NCBI GenBank assembly: GCA_016789885.1
Contig: JAEUPZ010000030.1
Coordinates: 1-64,000, forward strand
Reading direction: 5' to 3'
Length of the DNA: 64,000 bases
From: Chromatiales bacterium
Lineage (GTDB): Bacteria > Pseudomonadota > Gammaproteobacteria > Steroidobacterales > GCA-2729495
Position 1 is the first letter of the stretch. Each line of letters starts with the position of its first letter. A program made the position numbers and the translations under genes. The notes under the pieces are model-generated. The model worked only from the letters and a program-made list of their open reading frames with translations, searched no databases and was not told where the DNA came from. Below are positions 23,713 through 32,644 of this stretch, in pieces.

Positions 23713-26466
23713 ATGCGATCGACCTGGAAGAGCCGCGGCCGTGGTGCGTCCGCCGGCCTCGTGGGGCTCAGCCTGCTGGCCGTGACCGGCACCAGCTTCG
23801 CCGTCGACGAAGTGGTGGTCACCACCCGCAAGCGCGAGGAAAAACTGCAGGACGTGCCCATCGCCGTCGACGTGCTGGGCTCGCAGGTCCTGCAGGACCG
23901 CGCCATCAACGACCTGGCCGAGCTGACGCGCCAGAGCCCGTCCGTCCAGTTCGACACCGGCTTCTCGCCGCAGGACACGCGCATCGCGATCCGCGGCCTC
24001 TCACCGACCCGCGGCCGCCAGAACGTCGCCGTCCTCCAGGACGGCGTCGACGTGTCGTCCGAGACCGTGGGCGGCACCGCCGGCGGTTCGCTGCTGATCA
24101 ACCCGCGCCTCTTCGACGTCGAGCGCGTCGAGATCGTCAAGGGCCCGCAGATCGGCCTCTACGGCCGGTCGGCCTTTGCCGGCGCCATCAACTACGTGAC
24201 CAAGGCCCCGGGCGACGAGCTCGAGGGCGCCGTGGGCACCGAACTCGGCAACGAGGGCCAGCAGCAGTTCCAGGGCCGGGTCAGCGGCCCCATCACCGAC
24301 ACCATCAGCGCCGGCGTCAGCGGCATGATCTGGAGCCGCGACGGCTTCTACACCAATGACCGTACCGGCGAGGAGATGGGCAACCAGGAGGGCACCAGCA
24401 TCGCCGGTACCCTTCGCTGGCGCCCCACCGACAAGCTCGATGTCCGGCTGCGCGTCGAGAACCTGGACGACGAGTTCGGCGTGACGCCCTTCGCGAACAC
24501 GCCGTTCAACACCAATTTCGGCGGCCAGTTCAACCGCGACTTCCTGGTGCCCCAGTCGGCCCAGGTCGACCCCGACGGTCCCGGGCCGCTGGGTCCGGTC
24601 GTCAGCCCGTCGCTGGGTGCGGTCTCGGGCTGGGGTGGCGAGCTGCCCGATGCCTCGTCGCTGCGGGCACGCATGTCGGAGGATCCGCGCACCTGCACCA
24701 GCTCCGGTGCACCGGAGTGCGCCAACTTCCCCGGCACCGACCGCAACATCAGCCGCGCCACGCTCAACCTGACCTGGGACCTGGGTCCGGTGCTCTTCAC
24801 TTCGCTGAGCCACGTCGCCGACGCGGACACCAGCCAGTGGGAAGGCTCCGAGGACGTGAGCGCCTGGGGCCTGGCGGATCCCACGCAGTCCAACAGCGGT
24901 TCGACAGCGGCCGAGTTCATCCTGGAGAACAGCACCAAGCTGTACAGCCAGGAGTTCCGGATCGCCTCGAACAAGCCCGACAGCCGCGTGCAGTGGCTGG
25001 GCGGTGCCCTGCTGTGGCGCGAGAACGTCGATGTGGAGGACGGCTCGTACACCTGCCTCAACTACACCGGGTTCCCGTTCTTCCCCGGCGGCCCCCAGCC
25101 CTGCGGTCCGTTCATGGCTGACATCTCCAAGGGGGCGCCGCTGAACGTCCCCGGCGATGGCCTGACACCGCTCAACGCTGACCGGTGGCAGCGCAAGACG
25201 GAGCACTGGTCCATCTACGGCCTCGTGGAGTGGGAGTTCATCGACCGGTGGAAGCTGACCTTCGAGGGCCGCCAGACCTGGGAAGACCTCGACGCCCTCG
25301 GTCCTGACCGCGACAACGGCATCATCGATCCGTCCGGGGTCTTCTGCGGCCTCGCGGGCGGCGACGCGTGCCTCAACATCCTCGGCCCGGGCACCCAGGC
25401 CAACGGTCTGACCGTCGTGCCGAACCGGCGGGGCGGCACCTCGAGCGACAACTTCTTCGCGCCGAAGGTGACGCTGACCTGGGAGCCGACGGATGACGCG
25501 CTGATGTACGTGTCGTTCGCCGAGACCTTCAAGCCGAAGGGGATCAGCACCCTGCTGGCCGGTACGGGCGCCTTCTTTCAGCGCAGCTGCGTGGAAGATC
25601 CAAACACCGGCGTGCCGCTGGCCGAGCCGGTCTGCGACCCCGTCGAGGGCTTCCGCTTCAAGCAGGAGAGGCTCGACTACTACGAGTTCGGCTGGAAGAC
25701 CGACTGGTTCGACCGTCGCCTGCGCGTCAACGGCGCCGTGTTCTTCCAGGACTTCAAGAACAAGCAGGTTTCGACCCAGGTCACGGACCCCAACAACGGG
25801 CTCGTAGTGGGCCGCATCCTGAACGCCGGCAAGGCCGAGATCCTCGGCATCGAGCTGGACGTCACCTGGCAGGTCACCGAGCACCTGACGGTGTCGGGTG
25901 CCCACACCTGGCTCGACACCGAATACACCGACTTCAAGTCGAACACCACGGGTGTCGGCCGCATCGCTTACGCCGGCAACTGCACGCCGGTGACTCTGGG
26001 CGAGGCCCCGCGGCCTATCGATCCCAACGACCCCAACTCGCCCCTGACGCCGGACACCCGCCGCAACAACTGCCAGGTCAGCTACGACGGCAACGAGCTG
26101 GAGCGCGCGCCGGAGAACTCCTTCTTCGGCAACGTCCGCTACCAGCGGAACCTGGTGGGCGACACGCAGTGGTTCGTCGAGGCCGATGCCATCTTCCAGG
26201 ACCAGCGCTTCACGAGCGAAGACAACAACATGATCCTGCCGGACTACTGGCTGGCGAACTTCCGCTTCGGCATCCGGAACGACCAGTGGGACGTGATCGG
26301 CTACGTGGACAACGCCTTCGACGACGACACCGTGAAGGTGGCCTTCAACGACGGCGACATCCCGACCTTCTTCGCGACCAACCGGTTCCTGGACAAGGGC
26401 ACCATCACCCTGCCGGATCCGCGCCTGTACGGCATCCGCGTCAACTATCGCTTCGGGGCCCGGTAA
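23713..26466 (+). CDS. TonB-dependent outer membrane receptor
   Basis: A 917-residue outer membrane transporter. It has a signal peptide (1-30, ending TGTSFA), a TonB-box-like DEVVVTTRKREE (32-43), the plug domain with IAIRGLSPTRGRQNVAVLQDGV and VERVEIVKGPQIGLYGRSAFAGAINYVTK, then a 22-strand barrel ending in YGIRVNYRF. The last strand carries three extra residues (GAR) after the usual terminal Phe. Several Cys pairs in the loops may form disulfides. It resembles the large receptors of organisms that import complex organic compounds rather than a recognised siderophore class. The start is ATG 23713 with AGGGGG seven bases upstream. A strong terminator follows. The neighbours (lactonase, MFS, dehydrogenase) suggest a catabolic substrate. 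Confidence 0.9.
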   Translation: MRSTWKSRGRGASAGLVGLSLLAVTGTSFAVDEVVVTTRKREEKLQDVPIAVDVLGSQVLQDRAINDLAELTRQSPSVQFDTGFSPQDTRIAIRGLSPTRGRQNVAVLQDGVDVSSETVGGTAGGSLLINPRLFDVERVEIVKGPQIGLYGRSAFAGAINYVTKAPGDELEGAVGTELGNEGQQQFQGRVSGPITDTISAGVSGMIWSRDGFYTNDRTGEEMGNQEGTSIAGTLRWRPTDKLDVRLRVENLDDEFGVTPFANTPFNTNFGGQFNRDFLVPQSAQVDPDGPGPLGPVVSPSLGAVSGWGGELPDASSLRARMSEDPRTCTSSGAPECANFPGTDRNISRATLNLTWDLGPVLFTSLSHVADADTSQWEGSEDVSAWGLADPTQSNSGSTAAEFILENSTKLYSQEFRIASNKPDSRVQWLGGALLWRENVDVEDGSYTCLNYTGFPFFPGGPQPCGPFMADISKGAPLNVPGDGLTPLNADRWQRKTEHWSIYGLVEWEFIDRWKLTFEGRQTWEDLDALGPDRDNGIIDPSGVFCGLAGGDACLNILGPGTQANGLTVVPNRRGGTSSDNFFAPKVTLTWEPTDDALMYVSFAETFKPKGISTLLAGTGAFFQRSCVEDPNTGVPLAEPVCDPVEGFRFKQERLDYYEFGWKTDWFDRRLRVNGAVFFQDFKNKQVSTQVTDPNNGLVVGRILNAGKAEILGIELDVTWQVTEHLTVSGAHTWLDTEYTDFKSNTTGVGRIAYAGNCTPVTLGEAPRPIDPNDPNSPLTPDTRRNNCQVSYDGNELERAPENSFFGNVRYQRNLVGDTQWFVEADAIFQDQRFTSEDNNMILPDYWLANFRFGIRNDQWDVIGYVDNAFDDDTVKVAFNDGDIPTFFATNRFLDKGTITLPDPRLYGIRVNYRFGAR

Positions 26467-26510
26467 AACGGGCGCCGTCCCCGGCACAGGCCGGGGCAGG
26501 GCGGAACGAC

Positions 26511-26547
26511 AAAGGCCGCGGGGGAAACCCCGCGGCCTTTTCTTTTT
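26511..26547 (+). terminator. Rho-independent terminator after the TonB receptor
   Basis: A perfect 13-bp stem (AAAGGCCGCGGGG / CCCCGCGGCCTTT) with loop GAAA is followed by TCTTTTT. It lies 45 bases after the stop codon and is the clearest intrinsic terminator in the window. Confidence 0.92.
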
Positions 26548-26706
26548 GCTGCCGTGATGGGTGCGGGCGGGCTTCAGTCGACCGGATCGCGGGGCTGTCT
26601 GTGGCCACGACCGGCGCTGCCGGGGCTGCCGGCGAGTCGCGAGGGCCGGTGGCCCTCCCGGGGTTCCTGGCCGCTGGCCGTGGCCGTTGCGTCAGCCGAC
26701 CTGCCG

Positions 26707-26732
26707 CCGGGCCGGCCCTGCGGCCGGCCCGG
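26707..26732. terminator. GC hairpin at the 3' end of the paraoxonase gene
   Basis: A perfect 11-bp stem, CCGGGCCGGCC and its complement around a CTGC loop, lies 16 bases beyond the minus-strand stop. There is no T-run, so it may slow or stabilise the transcript end rather than act as a full intrinsic terminator. Confidence 0.45.
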
Positions 26733-26747
26733 CGATCGTCATGGGCC

Positions 26748-27821
26748 TCAGTTGGTCTCGCAGACCTGCACCTGCCGGGCCGTGATGGAGCCGATCAGGA
26801 GCTTGTTGCCGTAGGTGAAGCCGCCGCTGCCGGCGGAGATGTTCGAGCCGTCGTCGAGGTAGATCTCGTCGATGGCCGGCTTGCCGCCGTTGTCGGGGAT
26901 GACCCGCAGCACCTGGGACGGCGCCGGGCTGCCGCTGATGAAGTGGCGGATCAGGGCCAGCGTGTTGGCGTGGGCGCCGATGGTCAGGCTGCCGTCGGCG
27001 GCGACGTCGACGTTGTCGGGCGATGTGCCCAGGGGAATGCGCGCCTTGTCGGTCACGTCACCGCTGGCGGGGTTGCGGTCGAGAATGCGCAGGCGCATGC
27101 CGGCGGTCTCGGCCACATACAGCGTGGTGCCGTCGGCGGAGACGTTGATGCCGCCGCCCGAGGCGATGTCCTTGGCGACCACGCGCGCTTCCTGGCCGTC
27201 GTAGTAGACCAGCGGCGACGCGCCGATGCCCAGCTGCTGCAGCGCGCCGGCCAGGCCGCCGCCGGTGGCCTTGTCGTTGGCCACGTAGAACTGGCGCGGG
27301 CCTACGGCTGCGATGTCGTTCGGCGAGTTGAACAGCGGGCTCGAGACCTGGTCGACCATCACGAAGCGGCCCGGCTCGGCCTCCTCGAAGATGACGATGG
27401 ACTCGGGCTCGGTGCCGCGGTTGGCCGGGTGGTTGATGGCCATGAGCGTGCGCACGCCGTCCGGGGCGATGTACAGGCTGAGGCCGTGGGGCCGGAAGAA
27501 CGCCGGCTGGCCCGCGAGGGCCGGGTCGGCCAGCAGCGTCGGCTTGCCGAGGTCCACGCGCATGATGGTGCCCTGCACCGTGGCCGAGCCCTTCACGATG
27601 GACTGGCGGTCGAGGTAGGACAGGTACGCGTAGCCGCGCTCCCGGTCGATGGCCATGTCCTCGGCGCTGGCGTCCAGCGGCAGGGTCTCGCAGTTGCCGG
27701 CGAAGTGCGGCTCGATCTTTCTGAAGGCGCCGCCCCGGCCGAGGATCCAGACGGTGCCGAGCACCGAAAGGCCTACGACCAGCCCGACGCCGAGCAGCAC
27801 CCGCTTGATGAGTTTCTTCAC
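26748..27821 (-). CDS. Membrane-anchored paraoxonase/arylesterase-like calcium lactonase
   Basis: A 357-residue six-bladed propeller enzyme of the paraoxonase (arylesterase) family. Residues 5-26 form one membrane anchor. The calcium-binding residues expected from PON1 can be placed: E54/D55, N168 in SPNDIAAVG, N226 in GGGINVSADG, and D269-N270 in SPDNVDVAADG. H112 in RPHGLSLY matches the catalytic His neighbourhood. Such enzymes hydrolyse lactones, aryl esters or organophosphates; the natural substrate is unknown. GTG 27821 is preferred because GGGAGGT precedes it by about eight bases; an ATG at 27863 is in frame. It is divergent from the MFS gene. Confidence 0.75.
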   Translation of the reverse strand: MKKLIKRVLLGVGLVVGLSVLGTVWILGRGGAFRKIEPHFAGNCETLPLDASAEDMAIDRERGYAYLSYLDRQSIVKGSATVQGTIMRVDLGKPTLLADPALAGQPAFFRPHGLSLYIAPDGVRTLMAINHPANRGTEPESIVIFEEAEPGRFVMVDQVSSPLFNSPNDIAAVGPRQFYVANDKATGGGLAGALQQLGIGASPLVYYDGQEARVVAKDIASGGGINVSADGTTLYVAETAGMRLRILDRNPASGDVTDKARIPLGTSPDNVDVAADGSLTIGAHANTLALIRHFISGSPAPSQVLRVIPDNGGKPAIDEIYLDDGSNISAGSGGFTYGNKLLIGSITARQVQVCETN

Positions 27822-27984
27822 GGTCCCTGACCTCCCAGTGGCGACGGCCGGCGATTGCTTCATGCGCCCGGGCGGTCCGGCCTGCCCCCCGGGCGAGGGT
27901 GGGCTATTCTAGCGGCCGCCATGGGGAACCCATCAGGGTCCACAGCGCCCGCGACCATTCGACTGGATCCTGCGAGGTAAGCCG

Positions 27985-29343
27985 ATGTCCACTGCCGCCG
28001 CTGCCACCGAGCCTGGCCCCGCCGGGCGCAAGATCGGTCCCCTCTACTTCCATTCCTACGTCCCGGGCCGCAGCCTCGGGGTGTTCTTCTTCAGCTCGTT
28101 CTTCGCCATTGCGTCGATGAATGCCATCGGCGTGATGCAGCCCTATATCTTCACCGAGATCCTCAAGATCCCGCCGAACGAGCAGGGCAGTCTCGCCGGC
28201 AACCTGACGATCATCCAGGAGATCGTGGCCTTCTTCATGCTGTCCGTCGTCGGCGCAATCTCCGACCGCAGCGGCCGGCGGACCGTATTCGCGGCAGGCT
28301 TTGTCCTCCTTGCCATCGGCTACTGCCTCTATCCGCTGGCGAGCGGCAAGGTGGAGCTCGCGTTCTTCCGGCTGTTCCTGGCCTCGGGCGTGGCCTGCAT
28401 CAACGCCATGCTGCCGGCCGTGGCCAACGACTATTCGATGGACGTGAGCCGCGCCAAGGTCATCGCGGCGACCTTCATCCTGAATGGCCTCGGCATCGCG
28501 TCGATCCCGCGCCTGCTGGGCGGCCTGCCGAACACGTTCATGGACATGGGCGCCGATCCCGTCTGGGCCGGCCGCTTCACGCTCTGGTGCCTCAGTGCCT
28601 TCTGCCTGTTCCTGGCCGGACTGATCGCCTGGGGCCTCATGCCCGGCGCGCCGGCGCAGCAGGCGGTGTCGCGGGTGCCGCTGAAGGAGCAGATCCTCGT
28701 CGGGTTCAGGGAGGGCAAGAACCCCCGGGTCGGCCTGGCCTACGTCGCGGCCTTCGTGGCCCGGGCCGATCTCGCCGTGGTCAGCACGTTCCTGACCCTG
28801 TGGCTCACCCAGGAGGGCATCGCCCAGGGCCTGTCGACGGGCGACGCCATCAAGAAGGCGACGTTCTTCTATGTGATCATCCAGGTGTTCGCACTGCCCT
28901 GGGCGCCGATCTGGGGCTACATCCTCGACCGCGTCGACCGGGTGGCCGGCCTCGCGTCGGCGATGGTGGTGGCGGCGCTGGGCTACGTGTCGCTGGCCTT
29001 CCTCGACAATCCCATCGGCAACGGGATGTACATCGCGGCGGCGCTGGTGGCCGCCGGCGAGATGGCGGCGAACATCGCGTCCATCTCGCTGATCGGCTAC
29101 GAGGCGCCCGAGCGGGCCCGCGGCGCCGTGATCGGCGTGTTCAGCCTGTGCGGCGCCGTCGGCATCGCCGTGGTGGCCTTCATCGGCGGCTGGCTCTTCG
29201 ACAACTGGAAGCCGGTGGGGCCCTTCGTCTACATGGCTGCCTCGAACGCGCTCCTGTTCTGCCTGGCCCTTGGCGTGCTGGTCGTGACCGGCCGGCAGAA
29301 GGTCGTCAAGAAGCCCGGCGGGGCGGCCGCGGTACCGCACTGA
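27985..29343 (+). CDS. Major facilitator superfamily transporter
   Basis: A 452-residue, 12-helix MFS protein. The loop 2-3 signature is GAISDRSGRRTVF, and the matching half-signature between helices 8 and 9 is WGYILDRVDRV. A long basic cytoplasmic loop joins the two six-helix halves. It resembles the second MFS protein at 32645 (both have EQG after helix 1, then DR-GRR, and NPR-ALAY-ARAD). The ATG at 27985 is divergent from the lactonase gene. It is followed by the Tat-exported DUF1838 gene, so it may import or export that pathway's compound. The substrate cannot be inferred. Confidence 0.85.
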   Translation: MSTAAAATEPGPAGRKIGPLYFHSYVPGRSLGVFFFSSFFAIASMNAIGVMQPYIFTEILKIPPNEQGSLAGNLTIIQEIVAFFMLSVVGAISDRSGRRTVFAAGFVLLAIGYCLYPLASGKVELAFFRLFLASGVACINAMLPAVANDYSMDVSRAKVIAATFILNGLGIASIPRLLGGLPNTFMDMGADPVWAGRFTLWCLSAFCLFLAGLIAWGLMPGAPAQQAVSRVPLKEQILVGFREGKNPRVGLAYVAAFVARADLAVVSTFLTLWLTQEGIAQGLSTGDAIKKATFFYVIIQVFALPWAPIWGYILDRVDRVAGLASAMVVAALGYVSLAFLDNPIGNGMYIAAALVAAGEMAANIASISLIGYEAPERARGAVIGVFSLCGAVGIAVVAFIGGWLFDNWKPVGPFVYMAASNALLFCLALGVLVVTGRQKVVKKPGGAAAVPH

Positions 29344-29468
29344 GGCAGGCCGGGGCCCGGGTGCCCCGGTTGCAAGGGGGAGGGGGGCGCGGCCATCATT
29401 GGCCGCCAGCGCCCGGCGGTCCGCCGGGTGCTTGCCGCAACCCAACGCAAAGCCGCAAGGAACCCCCC

Positions 29469-30467
29469 ATGCAGACGACCCGCCGCGACGTACTGTCGTT
29501 CGCCTCCGTCGGCGCCCTCGGCGCATCCACCCTGGCCCTGATGGCCGCCGGCCAGGCCCGGGCCGCGGCCACGGCCAGCAGCGGCGGCACCGGTCCCGCC
29601 ATCAAGGGGCCGTACCTCGACCTGACCACCGGCAAGGGCAACCAGCTGGCCTACGCCCGCATCCAGGGCGACCTCGACTGGGGCAAGCAGAAGTACTTCT
29701 GGTTCAAGGGCTACGTCTCGGCGGTACAGCCGGGCAAGAAGATCGTCGACCTGTGCGGGGCGCTGGGCTTCGGCGCCATCCGCCTGAACGGGCTGCCCGA
29801 CGGCAACATCCAGCGCATGTGCCGCGAGATCATCCTGTACACCGACCTGCGCAGCGGCGAGGTCATCGACGAGTGGCAGAACCCGCTGACCAGCGAGCGG
29901 GTCAAGGTCGTGCACGTCGACAACGACCCGTTCAACTACATGATCGAGCCGTTCTTCCCGGCGCCGCCGTCCTTCGGCGGCCTGAACAAGGAAGCACCGC
30001 CGCCGCGCATCCCGTTCGTGCTGCCCTGGTACCAGCACGGCGACTGGCTCGAGATGGAGACGCACATCCACCTCGCATACCCGAGCGCGCTGCAGCCGGA
30101 CAAGTGGCCGCGCGAGTCGGCCGGCCCCATCGCGCAGGTGTCCGAGTACTTCGCGCACCACGTGAAGGCCGAGGACATGCAGAACGAGAAGCTGACGACG
30201 GTGGATTACCGCGGCACGTGGAACCGCATCACGCCGTGGCTGCCGTGGATGCTGATGGGCCAGGCGCCGGGCCACGTGCAGTACAACTGCTTCATGGGCA
30301 CGACGACGGACCTGAGCCAGATCTTCTCGCGCCAGGTGCTCGACGTGGTCGACAAGCGCTACGCGAAGTACTACGAGGCGCCGAAGGTCTACACCGCCGA
30401 GCGCAGCCTCTCGAGCCTCGAGCGCTACGCGGAAGAGCAGAAGCCGCAGCCGCCGAAGGCCATGTAA
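29469..30467 (+). CDS. Tat-exported DUF1838 family protein (second copy)
   Basis: A 332-residue DUF1838 protein with a twin-arginine signal (TTRRDVLSFASVGALG, residues 3-18, cleavage likely after AGQARA). The mature part shares the pattern of the 10167 copy: YTDLRSGEVIDEWQNPLTSERVKVVHV, a central FVLPWYQHGDWLEMETHIHL and WPRESAGP. The two are clearly distant paralogues. It lies between two MFS genes and before an aldehyde dehydrogenase. Function is unknown; a periplasmic role in processing the substrate of the neighbouring transport genes is inferred. Confidence 0.82.
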   Translation: MQTTRRDVLSFASVGALGASTLALMAAGQARAAATASSGGTGPAIKGPYLDLTTGKGNQLAYARIQGDLDWGKQKYFWFKGYVSAVQPGKKIVDLCGALGFGAIRLNGLPDGNIQRMCREIILYTDLRSGEVIDEWQNPLTSERVKVVHVDNDPFNYMIEPFFPAPPSFGGLNKEAPPPRIPFVLPWYQHGDWLEMETHIHLAYPSALQPDKWPRESAGPIAQVSEYFAHHVKAEDMQNEKLTTVDYRGTWNRITPWLPWMLMGQAPGHVQYNCFMGTTTDLSQIFSRQVLDVVDKRYAKYYEAPKVYTAERSLSSLERYAEEQKPQPPKAM

Positions 30468-30477
30468 CGGCTCCCGT

Positions 30478-30506
30478 GCCGGCCCCGGCGTCCTGCCGGG
30501 GCCGGC
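30478..30506 (+). terminator. GC hairpin downstream of the DUF1838 gene
   Basis: A perfect 12-bp stem (GCCGGCCCCGGC / GCCGGGGCCGGC) with a 5-base loop starts 11 bases after the stop codon. It has no T-tract, so it is a possible rather than certain terminator. Confidence 0.5.
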
Positions 30507-30665
30507 CGCGGGCCGCCGCACTCCGCAGGCCGCCCGTTCCCGTCCTGCCCTTCCCCAACGTTATTCCCGCTCCCCTCCGGATGACGGTCCAGAGGGGTGA
30601 TCTGCGCGCATCGTCCGGCCCGTTCGGTTGTCCGGAGTCGCTGCTGCCAACTCGTGGTACTCCCC

Positions 30666-30822
30666 GGCGCGGCTTCTGCGGTGGGCGGGGGTGCCTGTCC
30701 GGGGACGTGCCCGGCGCACATCCCTGTGCGCCGGGCGCTCCGCCGGCACTGGCGCTCCGCATCCTGCTCCGCTGGCGCCGGAGGCCCCGGCCACGCACCC
30801 CCGCCCACCGCAGCGCCGCGCC
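30666..30822. repeat. Nested inverted repeats, about 157 bp
   Basis: Outer arms GGCGCGGC (30666-30673) and GCCGCGCC (30815-30822) enclose perfect 17-bp arms, GCGGTGGGCGGGGGTGC (30678-30694) and its complement (30795-30811). Inside is a perfect 11-bp hairpin (30710-30720 with 30725-30735, loop TCCC). The arrangement is too regular for chance and could form one long folded RNA or be the ends of a small mobile element. Confidence 0.7.
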
Positions 30823-30876
30823 TGCCTCAGCGCGGGTCCGCTGGCGAGGGAGATCAGCTACGAGTCCACGGCATCG

Positions 30877-30967
30877 GGTCCGCGCCGCAGGGGCGCAGCG
30901 ATTCCCCCCGAGGAGCGTTCGCGACGAGCGGGGGATATCGCGGGAGCCCCGGAGGCGCGGCCGCCAG
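30877..30967. repeat. Dispersed intergenic repeat, copy B (about 91 bp)
   Basis: Same orientation as copy A at 20321-20411 and about 94 percent identical, with five substitutions and no gaps. It lies 55 bases after the nested inverted repeats and about 190 bases before the aldehyde dehydrogenase start. Confidence 0.75.
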
Positions 30968-31157
30968 GCCACAGCAGCGGGTCCGCACCGCCGGGGCCAC
31001 CAGCACCCGGGACAAGATCCGCCGTCTGGCCGACCCGCCGCCGGCAGGCGGACACTGCGGCCTCACCGGCTTTCCCGGCCGCTGCCCGATCCGGACAATG
31101 CGCCCCTCTGAACGGCTCCCACCCCGGGAGCCGGCCCCATCGGGACATAACGCCACC

Positions 31158-32609
31158 ATGACCCGCAAGTTCGGTGACCGCCTCATGCTGATCGGCGGGC
31201 AGTTCGTACCCAGCCGCAGCGGCCAGTGGATCGAGACCGTCAACCCCGGCACCGAAGAGGTGCACGGCCGCGTGCCGATTGGCAGTGCCGAGGACGTCAA
31301 CCTCGCCGTCGAGGCCGCCGAAAAGGCCCAGCCTGGCTGGAATGCGCTGACCGTCTGGGAGAAGCGCGACCTGCTCCGCAAGCTGGGTGCCGCCATGCGC
31401 GCCCGGGCCGCCGAGATCCTGCCGCTCGAGGCGGCGGACACCGGCAACACCATCAAGAGCCTCGCGCGTGACGTCGAGGTCGCGGCGAACTACCTGGACT
31501 TCTTTTCCGGGCTCGGCACCGAGCTGAAGGGCGAGAGCTCGCCGGTCACGAAGGACGGCCTGCACTTCTCGATCCGCGAGCCCTATGGCGTCGTGGCCCG
31601 CATCGTGCCGTTCAACCACCCATTCCTGTTCGCGGCAGCCCACCTCGCCGCGCCGCTGATGGCCGGCAACACGGTCATCGTGAAGACGCCGGAGACGAGC
31701 CCGCTGTCCGGCACCATCATGGGCGAGATCTGCAACGAGGTCCTGCCGCCCGGCGTCGTCAACATCCTGCACGGCACCGGCCTGCCCACCGGCGACGCGC
31801 TGGTGCGGCACCCGAAGATCTGGCGCATCGGCTTCACCGGTTCGGTCGGCACCGGCATGGCGATCCAGCGCTCGGCCGCCGAGGTGGGCGTCAAGCACGT
31901 GTCGCTGGAGCTCGGCGGCAAGAACCCGATGATCGTCTGCCCCGACGCGGACCCGGACCGCATCGCGCAGGCCGCGGTCGGCGGCATGAACTTCGCCTGG
32001 GCGGGGCAGTCCTGCGGCTCGAACAGCCGGCTGCTGGTCCACGAGTCGCTGTACGACGCCGTCGTCGAGCGGGTCGTGGCCCAGGTCTCTGCCATCAAGG
32101 TGGGCGATGCCCTCGACCCGGCCTCGCAGATGGGGCCCGTCAATTCCGCTGCCCATTACCAGCGGGTGCTGTCCTTCGTCGAATCTGCGAAACGCGACGG
32201 GGCGAAGCTGCTGACGGGCGGCGAGCGGCCGGCCGGTGAGGCTTTCCGCCGCGGTTACTGGCTGCGGCCCACCGTGTATGGTGACGTCACGATGGACATG
32301 CGGGTCGCCCGGGAGGAGATCTTCGGGCCGATCCTGTCGGTGCTGAAGTGGCGCACCGAGGACGAGGCCATCGCCATGGCGAATGCCACGGAATACGGCC
32401 TGGCCTCGGGCGTGTGGACCCACGACCTGCCGACGGCGATGCGCTTCGCAAAGGCGCTGCAGTCGGGCTTCGTGTGGATCAACACCACGGCGCGGCACTT
32501 CGTCGGCATGCCGTTCGGGGGCTGGAAGAACAGCGGGCTCGGGCGGGAGGAGTGCCTGGAGGAGCTCCTCTCCTACACGCACAACAAGGCGATCCACATC
32601 TTCAGCTGA
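31158..32609 (+). CDS. NAD(P)-dependent aldehyde dehydrogenase
   Basis: A 483-residue aldehyde dehydrogenase, oxidising an aldehyde to the acid. All core residues are seen: N153 in PFNHPF, K176 in VIVKTPETSP, FTGSVGTG (226-233), E251 in LELGGKNP, the nucleophile C286 in GQSCGSNSRLL, and EEIFGPILSV and FGGWKNSGLGRE near the C-terminus. It matches the betaine/aryl-aldehyde dehydrogenase group in length and motifs; the substrate is not determined. The ATG at 31158 fits the family start. The MFS gene begins 35 bases downstream, so they are likely one transcript. Confidence 0.9.
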   Translation: MTRKFGDRLMLIGGQFVPSRSGQWIETVNPGTEEVHGRVPIGSAEDVNLAVEAAEKAQPGWNALTVWEKRDLLRKLGAAMRARAAEILPLEAADTGNTIKSLARDVEVAANYLDFFSGLGTELKGESSPVTKDGLHFSIREPYGVVARIVPFNHPFLFAAAHLAAPLMAGNTVIVKTPETSPLSGTIMGEICNEVLPPGVVNILHGTGLPTGDALVRHPKIWRIGFTGSVGTGMAIQRSAAEVGVKHVSLELGGKNPMIVCPDADPDRIAQAAVGGMNFAWAGQSCGSNSRLLVHESLYDAVVERVVAQVSAIKVGDALDPASQMGPVNSAAHYQRVLSFVESAKRDGAKLLTGGERPAGEAFRRGYWLRPTVYGDVTMDMRVAREEIFGPILSVLKWRTEDEAIAMANATEYGLASGVWTHDLPTAMRFAKALQSGFVWINTTARHFVGMPFGGWKNSGLGREECLEELLSYTHNKAIHIFS

Positions 32610-32644
32610 GGTTGCCCCGGCAGGTGGCGGCCCGAGGGACAGAC

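Larger units (their letters stand above)
30468..31157. other. 690-base non-coding stretch with repeats
   Basis: No convincing gene is seen here; open frames lack a start, Shine-Dalgarno sequence and protein-like composition. It holds a terminator-like hairpin, nested inverted repeats (30666-30822) and copy B of the dispersed repeat (30877-30967). The remainder up to the aldehyde dehydrogenase probably contains its promoter, not clearly identifiable. Confidence 0.6.

Noticed and set aside
24001..26487. Long minus-strand frame opposite the TonB receptor
   Set aside because: The receptor frame shows signal, plug and barrel features; the opposite frame shows none.
30468..31157. Protein-coding gene in the 690-base gap
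   Set aside because: Open frames here merely extend from neighbouring genes, lack start signals, and cross inverted repeats.
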